Shown piece by piece: positions 47,221 through 58,606 of a DNA stretch of 64,000 nt. How positions within the stretch are numbered: the first letter of the stretch is position 1; every line of letters begins with the position of its first letter. Position numbers and translations under genes: made by a program. The stretch covers positions 186,001 to 250,000 of the forward strand of contig JAACJM010000092.1 in assembly GCA_013368315.1 (NCBI GenBank). The letters run 5' to 3'. A model generated the notes under the pieces. It had not been told where the DNA came from. It ran no database searches and worked only from the letters and a program-made list of their open reading frames with translations. Source of the DNA: Tetrapyrgos nigripes (lineage: Eukaryota; Basidiomycota; Agaricomycetes; Agaricales; Campanellaceae).

Positions 47221-48108
47221 ATGTCCAAAGAACAACGTGCACCTGCGAGTCCAGATGTAATCGTGCTGTGGCTATCTACTATAGCAGGAACCTACTCTGG
47301 CGCAGCCATCAAGAATTACCTTTATGGCATACGCGCATGGCATTTAATCCATGGCATCAACTGGCAAATAGACGAAGCAGGAACAGATGCCTTGCTCTGA
47401 GCTGCAACACAATTAGCCCCAGAGTCATTGAAAAGGAAAAAGAGACTCCCTTTTACCATTCCCTTCATATCCACTCTACTTGAAGACCTCAACCCCGATA
47501 CACCACTTGATGCTGCAGTGGCAGGTTGCCTAACCACCACCTTCTATGGCGGTGCACGCCTTGGCGAGTTCACAGTTCCCAGACTCACAGATTTCAAGTC
47601 CGCCGACTTCATCACCAGAGCAGATGTGTGTGTCGGAAAAGACCAGAACAATTTTGAAGCCCCCATATTCCACATTCCGAAAACAAAATCATCTCCCGTC
47701 CACAGAGAAGACGTCTTCTGGGCCAAACAACAAGGACCAACCGACCCAGATACCCACCTACAGAATCATTTCCACATCAACGACCCACCTCTCAACCAAC
47801 ATCTCTTCACCTACCATGCTGACAATAATTCATCCAAACCACTCATCAAACGCCGCTTCTTAGATCGCATCAATGCTGCTGCAAAGGCCAAGGGAGTAAA
47901 CCCACTTCAGGGGCATGGCATTTGCATTGGATCAGTTCTAGAATACCTCTTACGAGGCATGCCGTTCGACGCAGTAAAAGTAGTATTCCGGTGGAAGTCA
48001 GATGCCTTCCTTACCTACCTCCACAAACACGCCAAAATCATGGCACCATACATGCAGCCACAGTTACATCAAGACCTAATTAGATACACACTACCACCTG
48101 TCCAGTAA
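47221..48108 (+). pseudogene. Tyrosine recombinase of the retroelement
   Basis: The frame from ATG 47221 to TAA 48108 has one TGA (47398-47400). The N-terminal SAM-like part (TYSGAAIKNYLYGIRAWHLIHG) is followed by box I with its catalytic Arg (GGARLGEF, Arg 47557-47559), box II (LQGHGICIGSVLEYLLRG) and the nucleophile Tyr in LTYLHKHAKIMAPYM (48016-48018). The second Arg of HxxR is Cys (TGC 47923-47925), probably from CGC. It would insert the circular cDNA; with the stop and the lost Arg it cannot act. Confidence 0.85.
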
Positions 48109-48307
48109 CACCACATACTCCATCTCATCCTAATACACAACAATCATAATAACTTGTCATCACTCATCCCACTAATCACGAACTAATTAACATCAATCTC
48201 ATGACGAGCTCCTTCCACATTGGGTATCCGCAGCACTGGATGCATCACTCGCTCCTCCAAATTGGGAATTGCAGCCAACCGCGAATACCTTTCAGGGAGC
48301 CTCGTCG

Positions 48308-48347
48308 GGGCCCAAGGCCTCATGGCCTTAGCCCATTACTCAATAAA
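48308..48347 (+). terminator. Hairpin and polyadenylation signal at the retroelement 3' end
   Basis: GGGCCCAAGGCC TCAT GGCCTTAGCCC (48308-48334) forms a GC-rich hairpin with one bulge. AATAAA follows at 48342-48347. The pair probably marks the 3' end of the element RNA. Confidence 0.5.
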
Positions 48348-48350
48348 AGT

Positions 48351-50562
48351 CAACTTAAGAACTAACGAAATCATAAGTATCATAAGATGAGTATATACTC
48401 GTATTTCTCCTTAGTCATGAAAGCATTAGAGTGCAATCCAAAGAGTCGTGTTTACTCTCAGACTAATTGGACCTCTGCATGCAGCATTATGCAAATCGCG
48501 ACCAAAATAGAGAGAAAAACATGGTCTGACTAGAGGCCTTGATTCTGGACTGATGGCCATCGGCAAGGCTCGCTTCCTGATTGAAGAGGAGGAGCCTGGA
48601 GGAGTACCCTGAATGAAGTGGCTGTGGGCCAATGCTAACACGTAGCGAGTACAAGGCCTCAAGTTTGTAATGTACACATTATTTTATTTGACTTCTTCAT
48701 ACTAGAACTTGCATACTAAGATACACTGGTACATATTAATTTGTTTACTTCTTCCTACAAAACATTCCCAATTCCAATTTACATTCCTTTCTTTACCAGG
48801 TCAGACAACACAATCACAAACTTCAAATGAAGACTGAAATATTTTAAAATGAATACAATGTTGCCAGGAGAGAGAGAACACAGTGATATGATCATAAATA
48901 ATTAGAGCGAGAAAATAATGTCACAGCGTAAGCCACATCACTACTAATTGTCCAATCAGTAAGAGTCATGAATGTAGACTCAGCTTGAGGAAGCTCAGAA
49001 GAGTTGGAAACATCATATGATAGCTGGCCACAAGGGGGAGGCGACATAGTGTGGACGTACTACCTGCCTGCCAGGTAGAACGCCCCTACCTCTAGTTTTT
49101 TTATTCAACATCATTCATAGAAGACAAGCACACGACAATTACACTTTTCCTATTCATTCGACTTCTTTACTGCTTTATAGCGGTAACATACCGTGGCCGT
49201 CCGTTATGTCGTTTACCAATAGAAGAAGGGAGATTAGGATTGGGATCGCGTAGTCTGAGGAAGCTCTGTTCTGGACTCTTTATGTTTTTCTCTCATTTCT
49301 TTCTTGCGCATGTGGTGATCAAAGTTGTATGAAGACGTCGAGGAGGACTGGATGGTTCAAAGAGATCGGCCCACTGAAGCTTCTCCGAGGGCGTTGGGGG
49401 ACCGCCTTCGTAGATTGAAGTGGATTCGTCTTGGTGTCAGCCCGTCTCTGAGGACTTGAAGGAATTTCGACGCGTCTTCCGTATTTTAGTATTCTCGGTC
49501 ACATGTATTATTTAGTAGCGCGCGTCTGCGGACGTGGGAATCATCTCCTCTTTTTCTCTTACACTCACAGTCTACTGTCCAACAAGACAAGTACGCTTAG
49601 TGTGTCGTCGACGAACGACTATTTTATCCGACTCTCTAAACTCAGAACGACGTTTCGGGTTAGGCGAGTATTTCTTTTATTTTCATTTCATCATCTACTT
49701 TGTCGTCTCTGGGGAACGACTTGGTATTTTACTCTACACGCAGTTCACTGTCTGTACAACCGACTGTGTCCCCAGACTCCTCCTGAAGTCTACAACCTCC
49801 TTCTCCAATAGGAAGCTGCTCATAGGATGAGGTTGAGCCATAGCACATATGTAGCAGTGAGATTGAAGAAACTACAGGGGTTGAAAATGTAGACAGGTCG
49901 TAAAGCTCGGAGGATAGATAAAGAGACGAGATTGAGCAGCAGATAATAGACGGTGAGTCGTAAGTAATAGACGGTGTTGAGCCATAGGTAATACACGATG
50001 TTGAGCCGGAGCGGAGAAACATGGAGCTGTAGTCAATAGGCAAAATTGACCTGTAACTGATATCCGGATGTGAGAAGGGAGGATAATTGCACAAAAGCAG
50101 AGACGAGCAGCAGCGAAGCAGAGAAATCTGGGCCAACATCATTGAGGGGAAGAAGGAAGAATTGTCGAGAAGGACACGTCAAACCCTGTATCGTTCGGAA
50201 ATGAAACGGAACGTAGATCGGTTGCCAAACCAAAAGGGCAAATGACTGTATAATCGACTTCGGGAAAAATCGGAGGGAAGAATTCGGGAACGTAAGAACA
50301 TAGCCACAAGCAGAAAGGGAGTGTAAATAACTCATCCTCATTTCATTCGGCCTCGTAATGCCCAATAATGCTCAGTGCAAGACGCCTGCCGGATCTTGTT
50401 GACAAATTTATGTAATACTATTGCCAATCTTTCTTCAATGGCATCGTCGGTCTCGCCTGCTAGCACGCCCTTGCTTTCTCCTCCCATCCCAACTACACCC
50501 ATCCCAACTCAAACCCCGTCACACCGTCTCTTTCACTCATTCGGATAACTTGTGTCAAGTGA
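48351..50562. other. No supported gene; carries gene-family remnants
   Basis: AT-rich sequence without readable domains. 48604-48655 (ATGAAGTGGCTGTGGGCC..., MKWLWANAN) resembles the first exon of the gene at 18830-20005. 50299-50362 (ACATAGCCACAAGCAGAAAGGGAG...CATTTCATTCGGCCTCGTAA) resembles the end of its first intron. The last 200 bp are the upstream region of the DUF202 gene. Confidence 0.5.
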
Positions 50563-51335
50563 ATGCCGTCTTTCCTCGAGAAGAGAGACGAGAGAGCTTC
50601 TCCGTCTGTCATATTCCCGCCTCCTTCGTCACCTGAGCCAGGAAACCCATCTAGAACGCGAGTTGTTGATAGCCCGGATGCATTGGCAGCAATCGAGGAC
50701 CACCCCGACCGCGTTAACCCCAAGCCCAACGTCAACACTGCCAACCCACCATCTCTTCGCTCCAGAACAAAGCCCCACTCTCGCTTCGCATTAAACTGCA
50801 ACCCCCAACTCATCCTAGAAAACTCGGGCTCAGTCGCGCGAGACCACTTGGCTTCAGAAAGGACGTTCCTTGCTTACGTGAGAACTAGCTTGGCTATAGC
50901 CAGTACGGGTGTTGCGTTGGTTCAGTTGTTTACGATTTCGGTGCAATCATCTTCTGGTGGTGGTGATTCTGGAAATGGGAGTCTAAGTCTAACGACAACA
51001 GTAATGTCCAAAAATATCAAAATATACGCAAAGCCTCTCGGTTCTGCTGCTGTTTGTTTTGGGATTTTGGTACTGGGGATAGGTGTGTTGTGTATTCGTT
51101 GCGCACGCGTCTATCTATGTTGGATTCTTTGTACTGACCTCATGTATACGTGTCCTGCTCTTTTCTCCCTTCCCCTTTCCCCAACACCACACCAGGCACT
51201 CTCCGCTACTTCCGAATCCAATCCGCACTCATCCAAGGCAAATTCCCTGTTGCACGAGTGACCATTGCGGGTATGGCGTTTATTCTCGGTGTTATTGTTA
51301 TTGTTGTTTTTGTGATTTTGGTTTCTGAGAGATGA
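50563..51335 (+). CDS. DUF202-domain membrane protein
   Basis: Exons 50563-51082 and 51196-51335; the intron (113 nt, GTGTGTT...CACCAG) is phase 1; 219 aa. The first about 85 residues are polar and low-complexity (SPEPGNPSRTR, NTANPPSLRSRT). The DUF202 domain then follows: LENSGSVARDHLASERTFLAYVRTSLAIASTGVALVQLF (helix 1), SAAVCFGILVLGIG (helix 2), GTLRYFRIQSALIQGKFPVARV and the final helix VTIAGMAFILGVIVIVVFVILV. DUF202 forms the membrane part of the vacuolar polyphosphate polymerase (VTC) complex and of YidH-like proteins. This one has no SPX or polymerase domain, so it could be a Vtc1-like or vacuolar small subunit; its precise role is inferred only from family. Confidence 0.88.
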
Positions 51336-51385
51336 GGTTATGGGATACCTTGTTATTGAGAAGATGAAGGAGAGGGGCTGGTGGG

Positions 51386-51982
51386 TAGGGCTCCTAGCGG
51401 ATCGGATGCTGATCGGATGCGGATCCATCCGCTCGGATGAGCCATGACCAAGACTTCATCCGCATCGGCGGATGGCATCTGACGGATGGTCGGATCATCC
51501 GCGGATGGTGGGCACACATACCAAAGGTAGCGTATAGAGCTTGCCTGAGGTCTTTTTTCATTCTTTTTTTCACTTGTAAGTATACTTTGGGTCCATTTTA
51601 TGTGAAATAAAAAAGTTTCCACTTGCCTACACATGTAAATACAGGGTGCATGGCTCATGACACGGTATGGGCATCTTGCCGAGGATTTTTCCCACGGCTA
51701 GCTCAGCATTGAGCAAGGTTTCAAAACGTCGAGCTGTGTTGACGAGAGTTTTGTCGATGTTGATAACGTTTCCAACTGTACAGAATCTCGGGAAGTCCCG
51801 AGAACTCACCCAAAATTAGTAAGTACGACAGGTTCCCACATACCTCACACATCCGACGATGACCGGCGGATGGTCGGATAGTATCCGTCGGTTGGGTGCA
51901 CCTCCAGAGGCCCATCCGCCATCCGAATCCGAGGCCTCATCGGCGGATAGACGCCGGATCATCCGATCCGCTAGGAGCCCTA
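51386..51982. mobile_element. hAT-like miniature element (597 bp)
   Basis: Terminal inverted repeat TAGGGCTCCTAGCGGATCGG at 51386 and its complement ending 51982, continuing for about 25 bp. TAGGG ends are typical of hAT. Both subterminal regions are packed with GGATG/CATCC and GCGGATGG motifs in both orientations, like the repeated transposase sites of hAT elements. No transposase is encoded. The flanks share TGGTGGG only out of register, so no clean 8-bp duplication is shown. It lies 50 bp after the DUF202 stop. Confidence 0.75.
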
Positions 51983-52599
51983 CCAGTGGTGGGACCACTT
52001 GCAGTTGCATTTTCTCGATGACAGGGCCTTGGCCGCGTCCTACTAGGACTTGCAAACGACTCGCAACGCGTTTCTTTTTATGACCGTCATGTCATGTCAT
52101 GTCTAGACTATCATGCTATTGTCCTTTTACCCGTTGGACTGTGGACATGTACATTAACATTATCCATCAGCATACCATCCCCGTTCACATATATACCTAC
52201 CGCCTACCGATTCCCAATGCCATGCCGGTCCCCATAACACCCTATTACCATCATCATAATTCATTCACTCCCTTCAATCATCCCTTCATGAATCATCACT
52301 TCTCCGTCACTCTCAAGCGGCCTCTCGGAAGCGAATCTGGACTTTGATCTTTTGACTCAGACTCAAGAGTCAAAACGCGTATAGAGTACTTACTCGCGTG
52401 TATAATGCATGCCCTCACCATCCTGGATTCTTTACTATTATCCATCCATATCCATAGCCTGAGCTTGCGCTGGACGTTAGACGTATGGAGAGTTTAGGAA
52501 CCTAGTCTCACTGGTGGTGGAATGGCTGGAGCTCAGTAGAGCTGGTGGGATGCTGCAGCTGTCTATCTATGGAGTTGGCAGCGTCGATGAAATGTACCC

Positions 52600-52935
52600 C
52601 GAGCTGCGGTCCGCCAGAACTTTTCTTGCCTAAACTTCGGGGCAGACGACAGTCACAACTCACCAAAACCGGTAGCCATGTAGCCATTCACGGGTACATG
52701 GACAAAGTGAACAGATTGCCTTTGGAGGTTTGACTCGGAAGACTACCTGGCGTCGATGTCTTGGCGTCGACGTAGCTGACATTCACCTAGTCGCAGGGCT
52801 TAGCGGCCCGCCAACACTGTGACTTTTTCCGTTGCCTTTTTGCCTAAACTTCGGGGCAGATATCAGTTATAACTCTACCTCCGATGTTTCGCGGGTACAT
52901 TCAGTGCAAACAGCAGCTCCTCGGGCCTCATGATT
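52600..52935. repeat. Direct repeat pair in intergenic DNA
   Basis: GCCTAAACTTCGGGGCAGA at 52628 and 52841, with further collinear similarity (CAGT.A.AACTC.CC, CGGGTACAT, GTGAACAG/GTGCAAACAG). Upstream both have GCGG.CCGCCA. The rest of 52085-53365 holds no supported gene. Confidence 0.7.
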
Positions 52936-53365
52936 AAATCAAAGAAGAGAAGCTTTACACCTGCGTGTCTCTAGTTGTCTTACCGTCCCTTCTCGACTTT
53001 TTCCACCAATGATCTCTTCCCAATTCACGTTCCGTCCAAAAAGAGGATAGACCCCCGGATAATATGCTGCGAGAAGAGCACTACCTTGTGGTCACTCCGA
53101 GGCGGTCCGGGTACATACTATCACAATGCTAACATACTTTCAACCTCAAGGAATGTCTTGGCGCGGTACGAGACAGTGGAAACAACCAATAACCATTTTG
53201 CCGTGTGAATTAAGAGCATTCACTGCTGTCGGTGAAAAATAGACCTGGTTAAGTCGTATAAAACATGCCCTTCATCGTTGTCAAGTCCTCAGTCCGCGAT
53301 CCACTCCTCGTCTGGGATACTCTCATCAGCATCTGCTTCCCGAAAGAATCCTCAACACCAACACT

Positions 53366-54530
53366 ATGTTCACCACATTTGCACTCCTCGCCTCCCTCGC
53401 CTCCCTAGCCACTGCTATCCCTGCACCGGACGCCACCACGACCTTTGTGGAACGTGCCGCTAGCTGTTCCTTCCCCTCTCCACCCCGTACCTCCAGTCTA
53501 AGCGCTGCCATGTCCATCACCGGAACATTCGATGGCGGTAATGTGAGGTTTGATCGTGGTTCGGGTGCCTGTCAAGGTCAAAAGGAAGGTGGGGATAAGG
53601 ATGCGGTGTTTATATTGCAGAGCGGGGCGACGTTGCAGTAAGTCTTTCTGTTAGTGTTAGTGATAGTGGTAGTCTTACTGACCGATCGATGTTTTCTCTT
53701 CTTTTTCTTCTTTCTTTCTTGTCCCTCTCGCACCGCAGGAACGTCGTCATCGGAGCCAACCAAGCCGAAGGCGTCCACTGTCTCGGCTCTTGCACCCTCA
53801 GAAACGTCTGGTTCGAGGACGTCTGTGAAGATGCTATTACTATCAAACAGTCTAGCGGAACCTCTACCATTACCGGCGGTGGAGCCAAGAACGCTGATGA
53901 CAAGGTCGTCCAGCATAATGGTGGTGGAACGGTCGTGATTGATTCGTATTGCGTGCAAAACTTTGGAAAGCTTTATAGGAGTTGTGGGAATTGTGGAACG
54001 TGAGTCACGGTGAAATTTTGTTTAATTTGAAGACGCTCGTTTCTGACCCACCCACCCTTTCTCTGACTTTCGTGCTTGTTAGCCAAGTTAAACGAACTGT
54101 CCGCATCTCCAACGTTATCGCCTCAAACGGGGACAGTATTGCGGGGATTAATTCGAACTATGGAGACGTTGCTACAATCACTACCTCCTCCCTCCAGCTT
54201 TCTGGTGTTGACTCTGTTTGTGATACGTATGAGGTATGTGTCGTGTCCTTACCCCCTCTTCCCCCCTTTTTTCCTGGTCTTACTTTGTATCATTACGTGC
54301 ACCGTGTAAATGCTCTTCTGCTAACCATGATTCTGCCTTTCCCTCTTCCTTTGCCTTCGCCTTTCTCGTTTATGATATAGGGTAACGACGACGGCGATGA
54401 GCCACCCAAGTTGACTTCTAACCAGAAGAACGCAAAGTGAGTGCATACTCATTAGTGCCGTCTGACTTTCTGGTTGAGATGGCTGAACTGACCCCTTCGG
54501 CTTCTTTTTCGCATTAGTTGTGTATTCTAA
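53366..54530 (+). CDS. Pectate lyase, polysaccharide lyase family 3
   Basis: Five exons: 53366-53637, 53739-53999, 54083-54233, 54381-54436, 54518-54530; 250 aa; all introns GT-AG and phases fit. The signal peptide is [22 protein letters not shown]3 motifs are [64 protein letters not shown] and [12 protein letters not shown], with a C-terminal [16 protein letters not shown] and final Cys. The family folds as a right-handed beta-helix and cleaves polygalacturonate by Ca-dependent beta-elimination outside the cell. The last exon is only 13 nt (NCVF stop). It appears intact and functional. A CT-rich leader lies just upstream. Confidence 0.93.
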
Positions 54531-54817
54531 TTATGACTCGGATTAAGGGTGCTACTCAGGGCTGCTTGAAACCTTGAGAAGTTGCTTTGGGATAGGGATA
54601 CGCGATAGTGCTTGTACTTGTAGTAGTAATTATACCATTGATTCTCTGAACGAAGCCCTGGTACTACTCAAAGTACTCAGTAATGTGATCCCTCTGAGTC
54701 TGGCCGACTGCATCACTTTGCAAACAATTGTTTCCTATGGAAATCCACACTTATGGAGAAGCCGTTCTGCAATTATCACTGCCTCCCAACTGCAGTAAGC
54801 AACTATCTATGTACCCC

Positions 54818-57800
54818 TTACTCTTCATGCAAATAGGTCGAGTCGGCATCTCGGCGGTCAACCACATCCACAACGTTAACTACCTTGTTGACAAAAAATT
54901 CCGTCCGAGCTTCAAGTTCTGACTTGACAGCTCGTTCAATCACTTCCATACAGAGATCAAGAACAAAATCGCAGTCCTCTGCACTTATGCCCGTGTCCCT
55001 GAAATCTCCATAATCTTCTAATTTCTGGAAAGTCTGGAGAAGAATTTGCGCACACCGCTTGCTAGTGATCCAGTCCCAAGCGAATTTGACGTGGTTCTTG
55101 CCCAAGATGGTCCTCAAGATATCTGCCGGACCTTTAGACTCGGCTTTCTCGATGTAGGTGATCACCAAGTTGTTCAGGCTGTCAGCAAACTCCATCTGGC
55201 TTTCTTCGTTCGCCATTGAACCGTAGAAACGAAAATCAAGGATTATACGTTCAAGCAATTGGACGTGATGATCACATTCAGACTCGCTCGTTTCCGCTGT
55301 ATCCCGTGTAGCGATGACCAAAAGCCGAGCCACTAAGATGAGATTGACGGACATGAAGTGGGAACGGAAAGGTTGGAAGATCGTTGAGAGATGGTTCATC
55401 TCTTGTAGGGACCGTGACAAATCCCTGTCGCCTGCCAGTGTGCTTGAATTAGCAAATGGCGTACGCGAGATTTTGAATTCGGGGGGAAATAATCTGGGAA
55501 GCAATTCCCGGCCTAGACTACAGATGTCATCCATAGCTTGGTCGTCGGGAACATGGCCTTGTAGAATGCGATTTTGTCTCAAGACTAAAAGGTGCTCGTC
55601 CACCTTCTGTCCCACAAACATCCCTACGTTCTGTAGAACCATCCAGCTGACACAGAGTTTGATCCTCTGATACAATGGATTTTGGTCGATTTCCTTCGGC
55701 ATTGCTCTAAGAGCACCAAAAAGTTTTTGTGCGAGTTTCTGGGAATTTACAGAGACATAGTTCTTCGTTGGTACTCTCTGAAGTGATAAACGACAGAGCT
55801 GCCATGTCGCATTGAGACATAGGGTAACATGATCTGCAGTTACGTCTGCACCCGTCACGGTGTTGTCCAGAACTTCATAGAGAATGAAGGTACCGAGGGA
55901 CCAGGATCCGTCATTATCCCACATATCGTTCAATGCCATCGAATCAGAAGTACCTCTCGTGATTATGTATGTGTGCATAATTCTTCTGAAATCTGCTGCC
56001 TTCTGATGATGCGAACAAGCTTGTGGGGTGAGGAGGAACAGCTGAAGTGAGCATTTTGCAACTTCATCAGTGACCGGGTCAAGCTCGCCCTTTTCGATGG
56101 CACCGTCTATCAGCCTAATCGGTTTGTACATGAAATCCACTTCATCATCTTCGAATTCCGCGATTGACGATTCGTACATTTGAGTGTCTGTGTTGGGAAA
56201 TTTAAAGATGGCGTTGTAGATGAGTGAAAATCTATGAGGATACTTGTTGAGCGTCAAAGAGTTGACTAGAAAATCGCTGAGAATCGCAATTTGACTTGCT
56301 TTCCAGCGTCTTTCTAGTAGCGGCAAGGCTCTAGATTGGAGTGCTGTCTTGATTGCTTCGTGGAGGGGCGGCGGCGGCGTGGAATAGTGGGGAACCCGAC
56401 GTTCTGACACTAGCTGAGCCATCGGCCAGATCATATTGTGCACCCCAGCCAAGCTGCTGACACTAGGTACTAGGTCAACATCAGTCCACACCTTCAGCAC
56501 GACCTCGAGACGCTTCAGCAGCTCCTGCGTATCATGAGAGGACGTCACCGTCATTGCTGCCTTTGCTATCAAGAAACAGCTATATCCTCGGACCAGGCGC
56601 ATCACTGCAAGTGCAGAAATGGCAAAATCTCTCGCAAGGAACGCAGAGGAACTGAGCATCTGGATGACATTCCGGTCAAAGAGAAACGACTCGGAGATGC
56701 CATTTTCGGGGAACGCCGATTTCCAGATGAGGCTTTGGTCCTCCAGAAGCCTGTATCCCAGAGCCCAAAGCACCTTGTAACAGACATTCATGTATTGATC
56801 ATGGAGTTTTGGAATAGTCCAGGCAGCGTATTTGGTTGTGAAGGCGTTGATACGTGAGATGATGTTAGTCTGTGGGTTTTGGGATAGAAGGAGGGGATCG
56901 ATGAGGGGAAGATTGGCAACGCGCAGGCCATTAGGGCCATACATCAAGTCTGGAAGCGCTTCTAGTAGGGGAAAAAGTTCATCATCATCTGTCAATGACG
57001 CCATCGTGAAATTGACAGCCTTGGCGTCCCGTTCCTCAGGATGATGCTGTGACTTTTGCAGCATAGCCTCGGTCAAGCTGACGCGTGGACAACTCTCCAT
57101 CTCATGCCGTCGAAGGAAGAAACGACGAAGTGAACCTCCCCTTTGCCAAAGAGCGCTGGACAATGGTGTGCGGTAGGGCGATTGTAAATATAGCACGGGA
57201 AGGAAGGTGAGCAACATGTAAGATGCCAGCAAGCCCAAAGTGACGCATGCCATGATGATGGTCAAGGGCTTGTTAACTGTGCTGAGGAAGACAACGAGAC
57301 CTGAGAAGAAGAGGAGTAGAGAGATGTGTAGGAGAACGGGGACAATATCCACGAAAGTATGCATTCCAAACTCTCGAAGTCCGAAATACATAAAGGCGAA
57401 GATTCTCGCACGTCGAGCTGGAGAGGGTCGCATGGTGGTTTTATGTAGAAAGTCTCGAGTCCATTGTTGCACGAAGGTTGCGAGTAATGAGCAGGTCAAA
57501 GCTAGTGCAAGGCTGAGGAACCACACGACGTTGCACGCCAGCGCAGCAGCAGGTGGATGGAAGGTTGTTAAAGGTGTCACAGGTGCTCCATTAGACCCTG
57601 GCGCTAGCTGCTCTGAGATTCGCTGGAGAAGGACAACTGTGGTCGCCGCTGGATTTTCTTGCAGAGTCTGGTAGCTCTCAATGAGAAATGCAGTCAAACT
57701 GGCCGAGTAAAGGGAGGACTGGAGCACTCCGTGTTAGTGGTGGGTGTACTCGGTAAAGAAGAACGACAACGCACAAATATCAACATTCCAGCCATGTCCT

Positions 57801-57960
57801 CTCTCCATCCTTCCAACAATGCCTCGTCATACTTCTGCGCTTCCTCAATGTAAACATTCCAGAATTTGGAGCAGGCTTCTTCGTCGATACCGGATCTTTG
57901 AGTGGATTCCTGGCCAACTGCTTCGTGTGCAGACTCGAGGTCAGAGTCGTTTCCAGACAT
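54818..57960 (-). CDS. DUF6535-domain membrane protein
   Basis: Two exons on the minus strand: 57960-57775 and 57718-54818; a 56-nt phase-0 intron; about 1028 aa. ATG 57960 (MSGNDSDLESAHEAVGQ) is the first in-frame ATG; the frame is open upstream to 58077 only from a TTG. The DUF6535 block spans the intron: FWNVYIEEAQKYDEALLEGW, SSLYSASLTAFLIESYQTL, ATTVVLLQRISEQL, ALACNVVWFLSLALALTCSLLATFVQQW, IVPVLLHISLLLFFSGLVVFL and LGLLASYMLLTFLPVLYL, giving four predicted helices in the first quarter. The remaining about 750 residues are soluble, mostly helical and unrecognised. Function is unknown; the family is expanded in mushrooms. It shares a 646-bp divergent upstream region with the GH20 gene. Confidence 0.88.
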
Positions 57961-58606
57961 TGGAATTTGAAGGAGTATTAGTCGAACACGTAGAGCCTGC
58001 GACGGCGTAAGCTGCTGACGTCGTATAGAACCCTCCAGTTTGGCAGGCAGGTGCCATTCCGAGTCTTCAGATGTCAAACGCTAATAGCGGACCGCTGTAT
58101 ACAGCGGCAGGTACGAGTCATCAAAGCAATTGAATTATTGAGGTAGATACATATGGGTCATAATGGACTGGGCACTGGTTCGTTGCGCGTTAGTTGCTCG
58201 ACGAAATTGCGACGAAAGCTGGTTGAAAGCTGGACGGAGAGATGCTGAGTCTGCCGCGTTGCCAGGAAAGGATACATTTTCTCAGGACGCGATTGACTCA
58301 CCCTATAAAGGACTCGTAATTTGCACTCTGGCGACGATGTCTCTTAGCCGTTTAGGTATCCGGCAGGCATGCCCAGTTACAGTCGGACCGCGTCCAGTTT
58401 TCGTCGCGATTTGCGTAATGTCTTGGTAATGTCAAGGTCAAATGCACTTGCACTCCTGACCGGCCTGACCAGTGACCTGACCTTGCTTCTTCTTCTTGTA
58501 CCTCCTTCGTCAATACTTATAAAAAACACTCGCATATGACCCTGCTTGCTCCACGCGCTTTTGCTGTCGTTGTTGAACCATCGGCGTCGCTAAGGCAAAA
58601 GCAAAA
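57961..58606. promoter_or_regulatory. Divergent upstream region of DUF6535 and GH20 genes
   Basis: 646 bp between the two ATGs. It has a perfect 16-bp palindrome CCGCTGTATACAGCGG at 58092-58107 and, for the GH20 side, a TATA box TTATAAAAA at 58518-58526, about 80 nt before its ATG. Confidence 0.5.

Larger units (their letters stand above)
43247..48350 (+). mobile_element. Tyrosine-recombinase retroelement (DIRS/Ngaro-like)
   Basis: Order: coiled-coil gag-like ORF, a zinc-binding region, DIRS-type RT and RNase H, then a tyrosine recombinase in place of an integrase. No LTRs or target duplication are visible, as expected for this order. No methyltransferase domain is seen. Stops in gag and recombinase and loss of a catalytic Arg show it is inactive. 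It ends near a strong hairpin and an AATAAA signal. Confidence 0.8.

Noticed and set aside
53578..53958. Minus-strand ORF over the pectate lyase
   Set aside because: Antisense shadow of the PL3 exons.
54818..57727. Single-exon 969-residue DUF6535 protein
   Set aside because: Its first residues read into the 56-nt intron; homology continues in an upstream exon (FWNVYIEEAQKYDE).
57694..58077. Longer N-terminus of the DUF6535 protein
   Set aside because: The upstream start is a TTG; the first ATG in frame is at 57960, and the frame past 57775 is intron.
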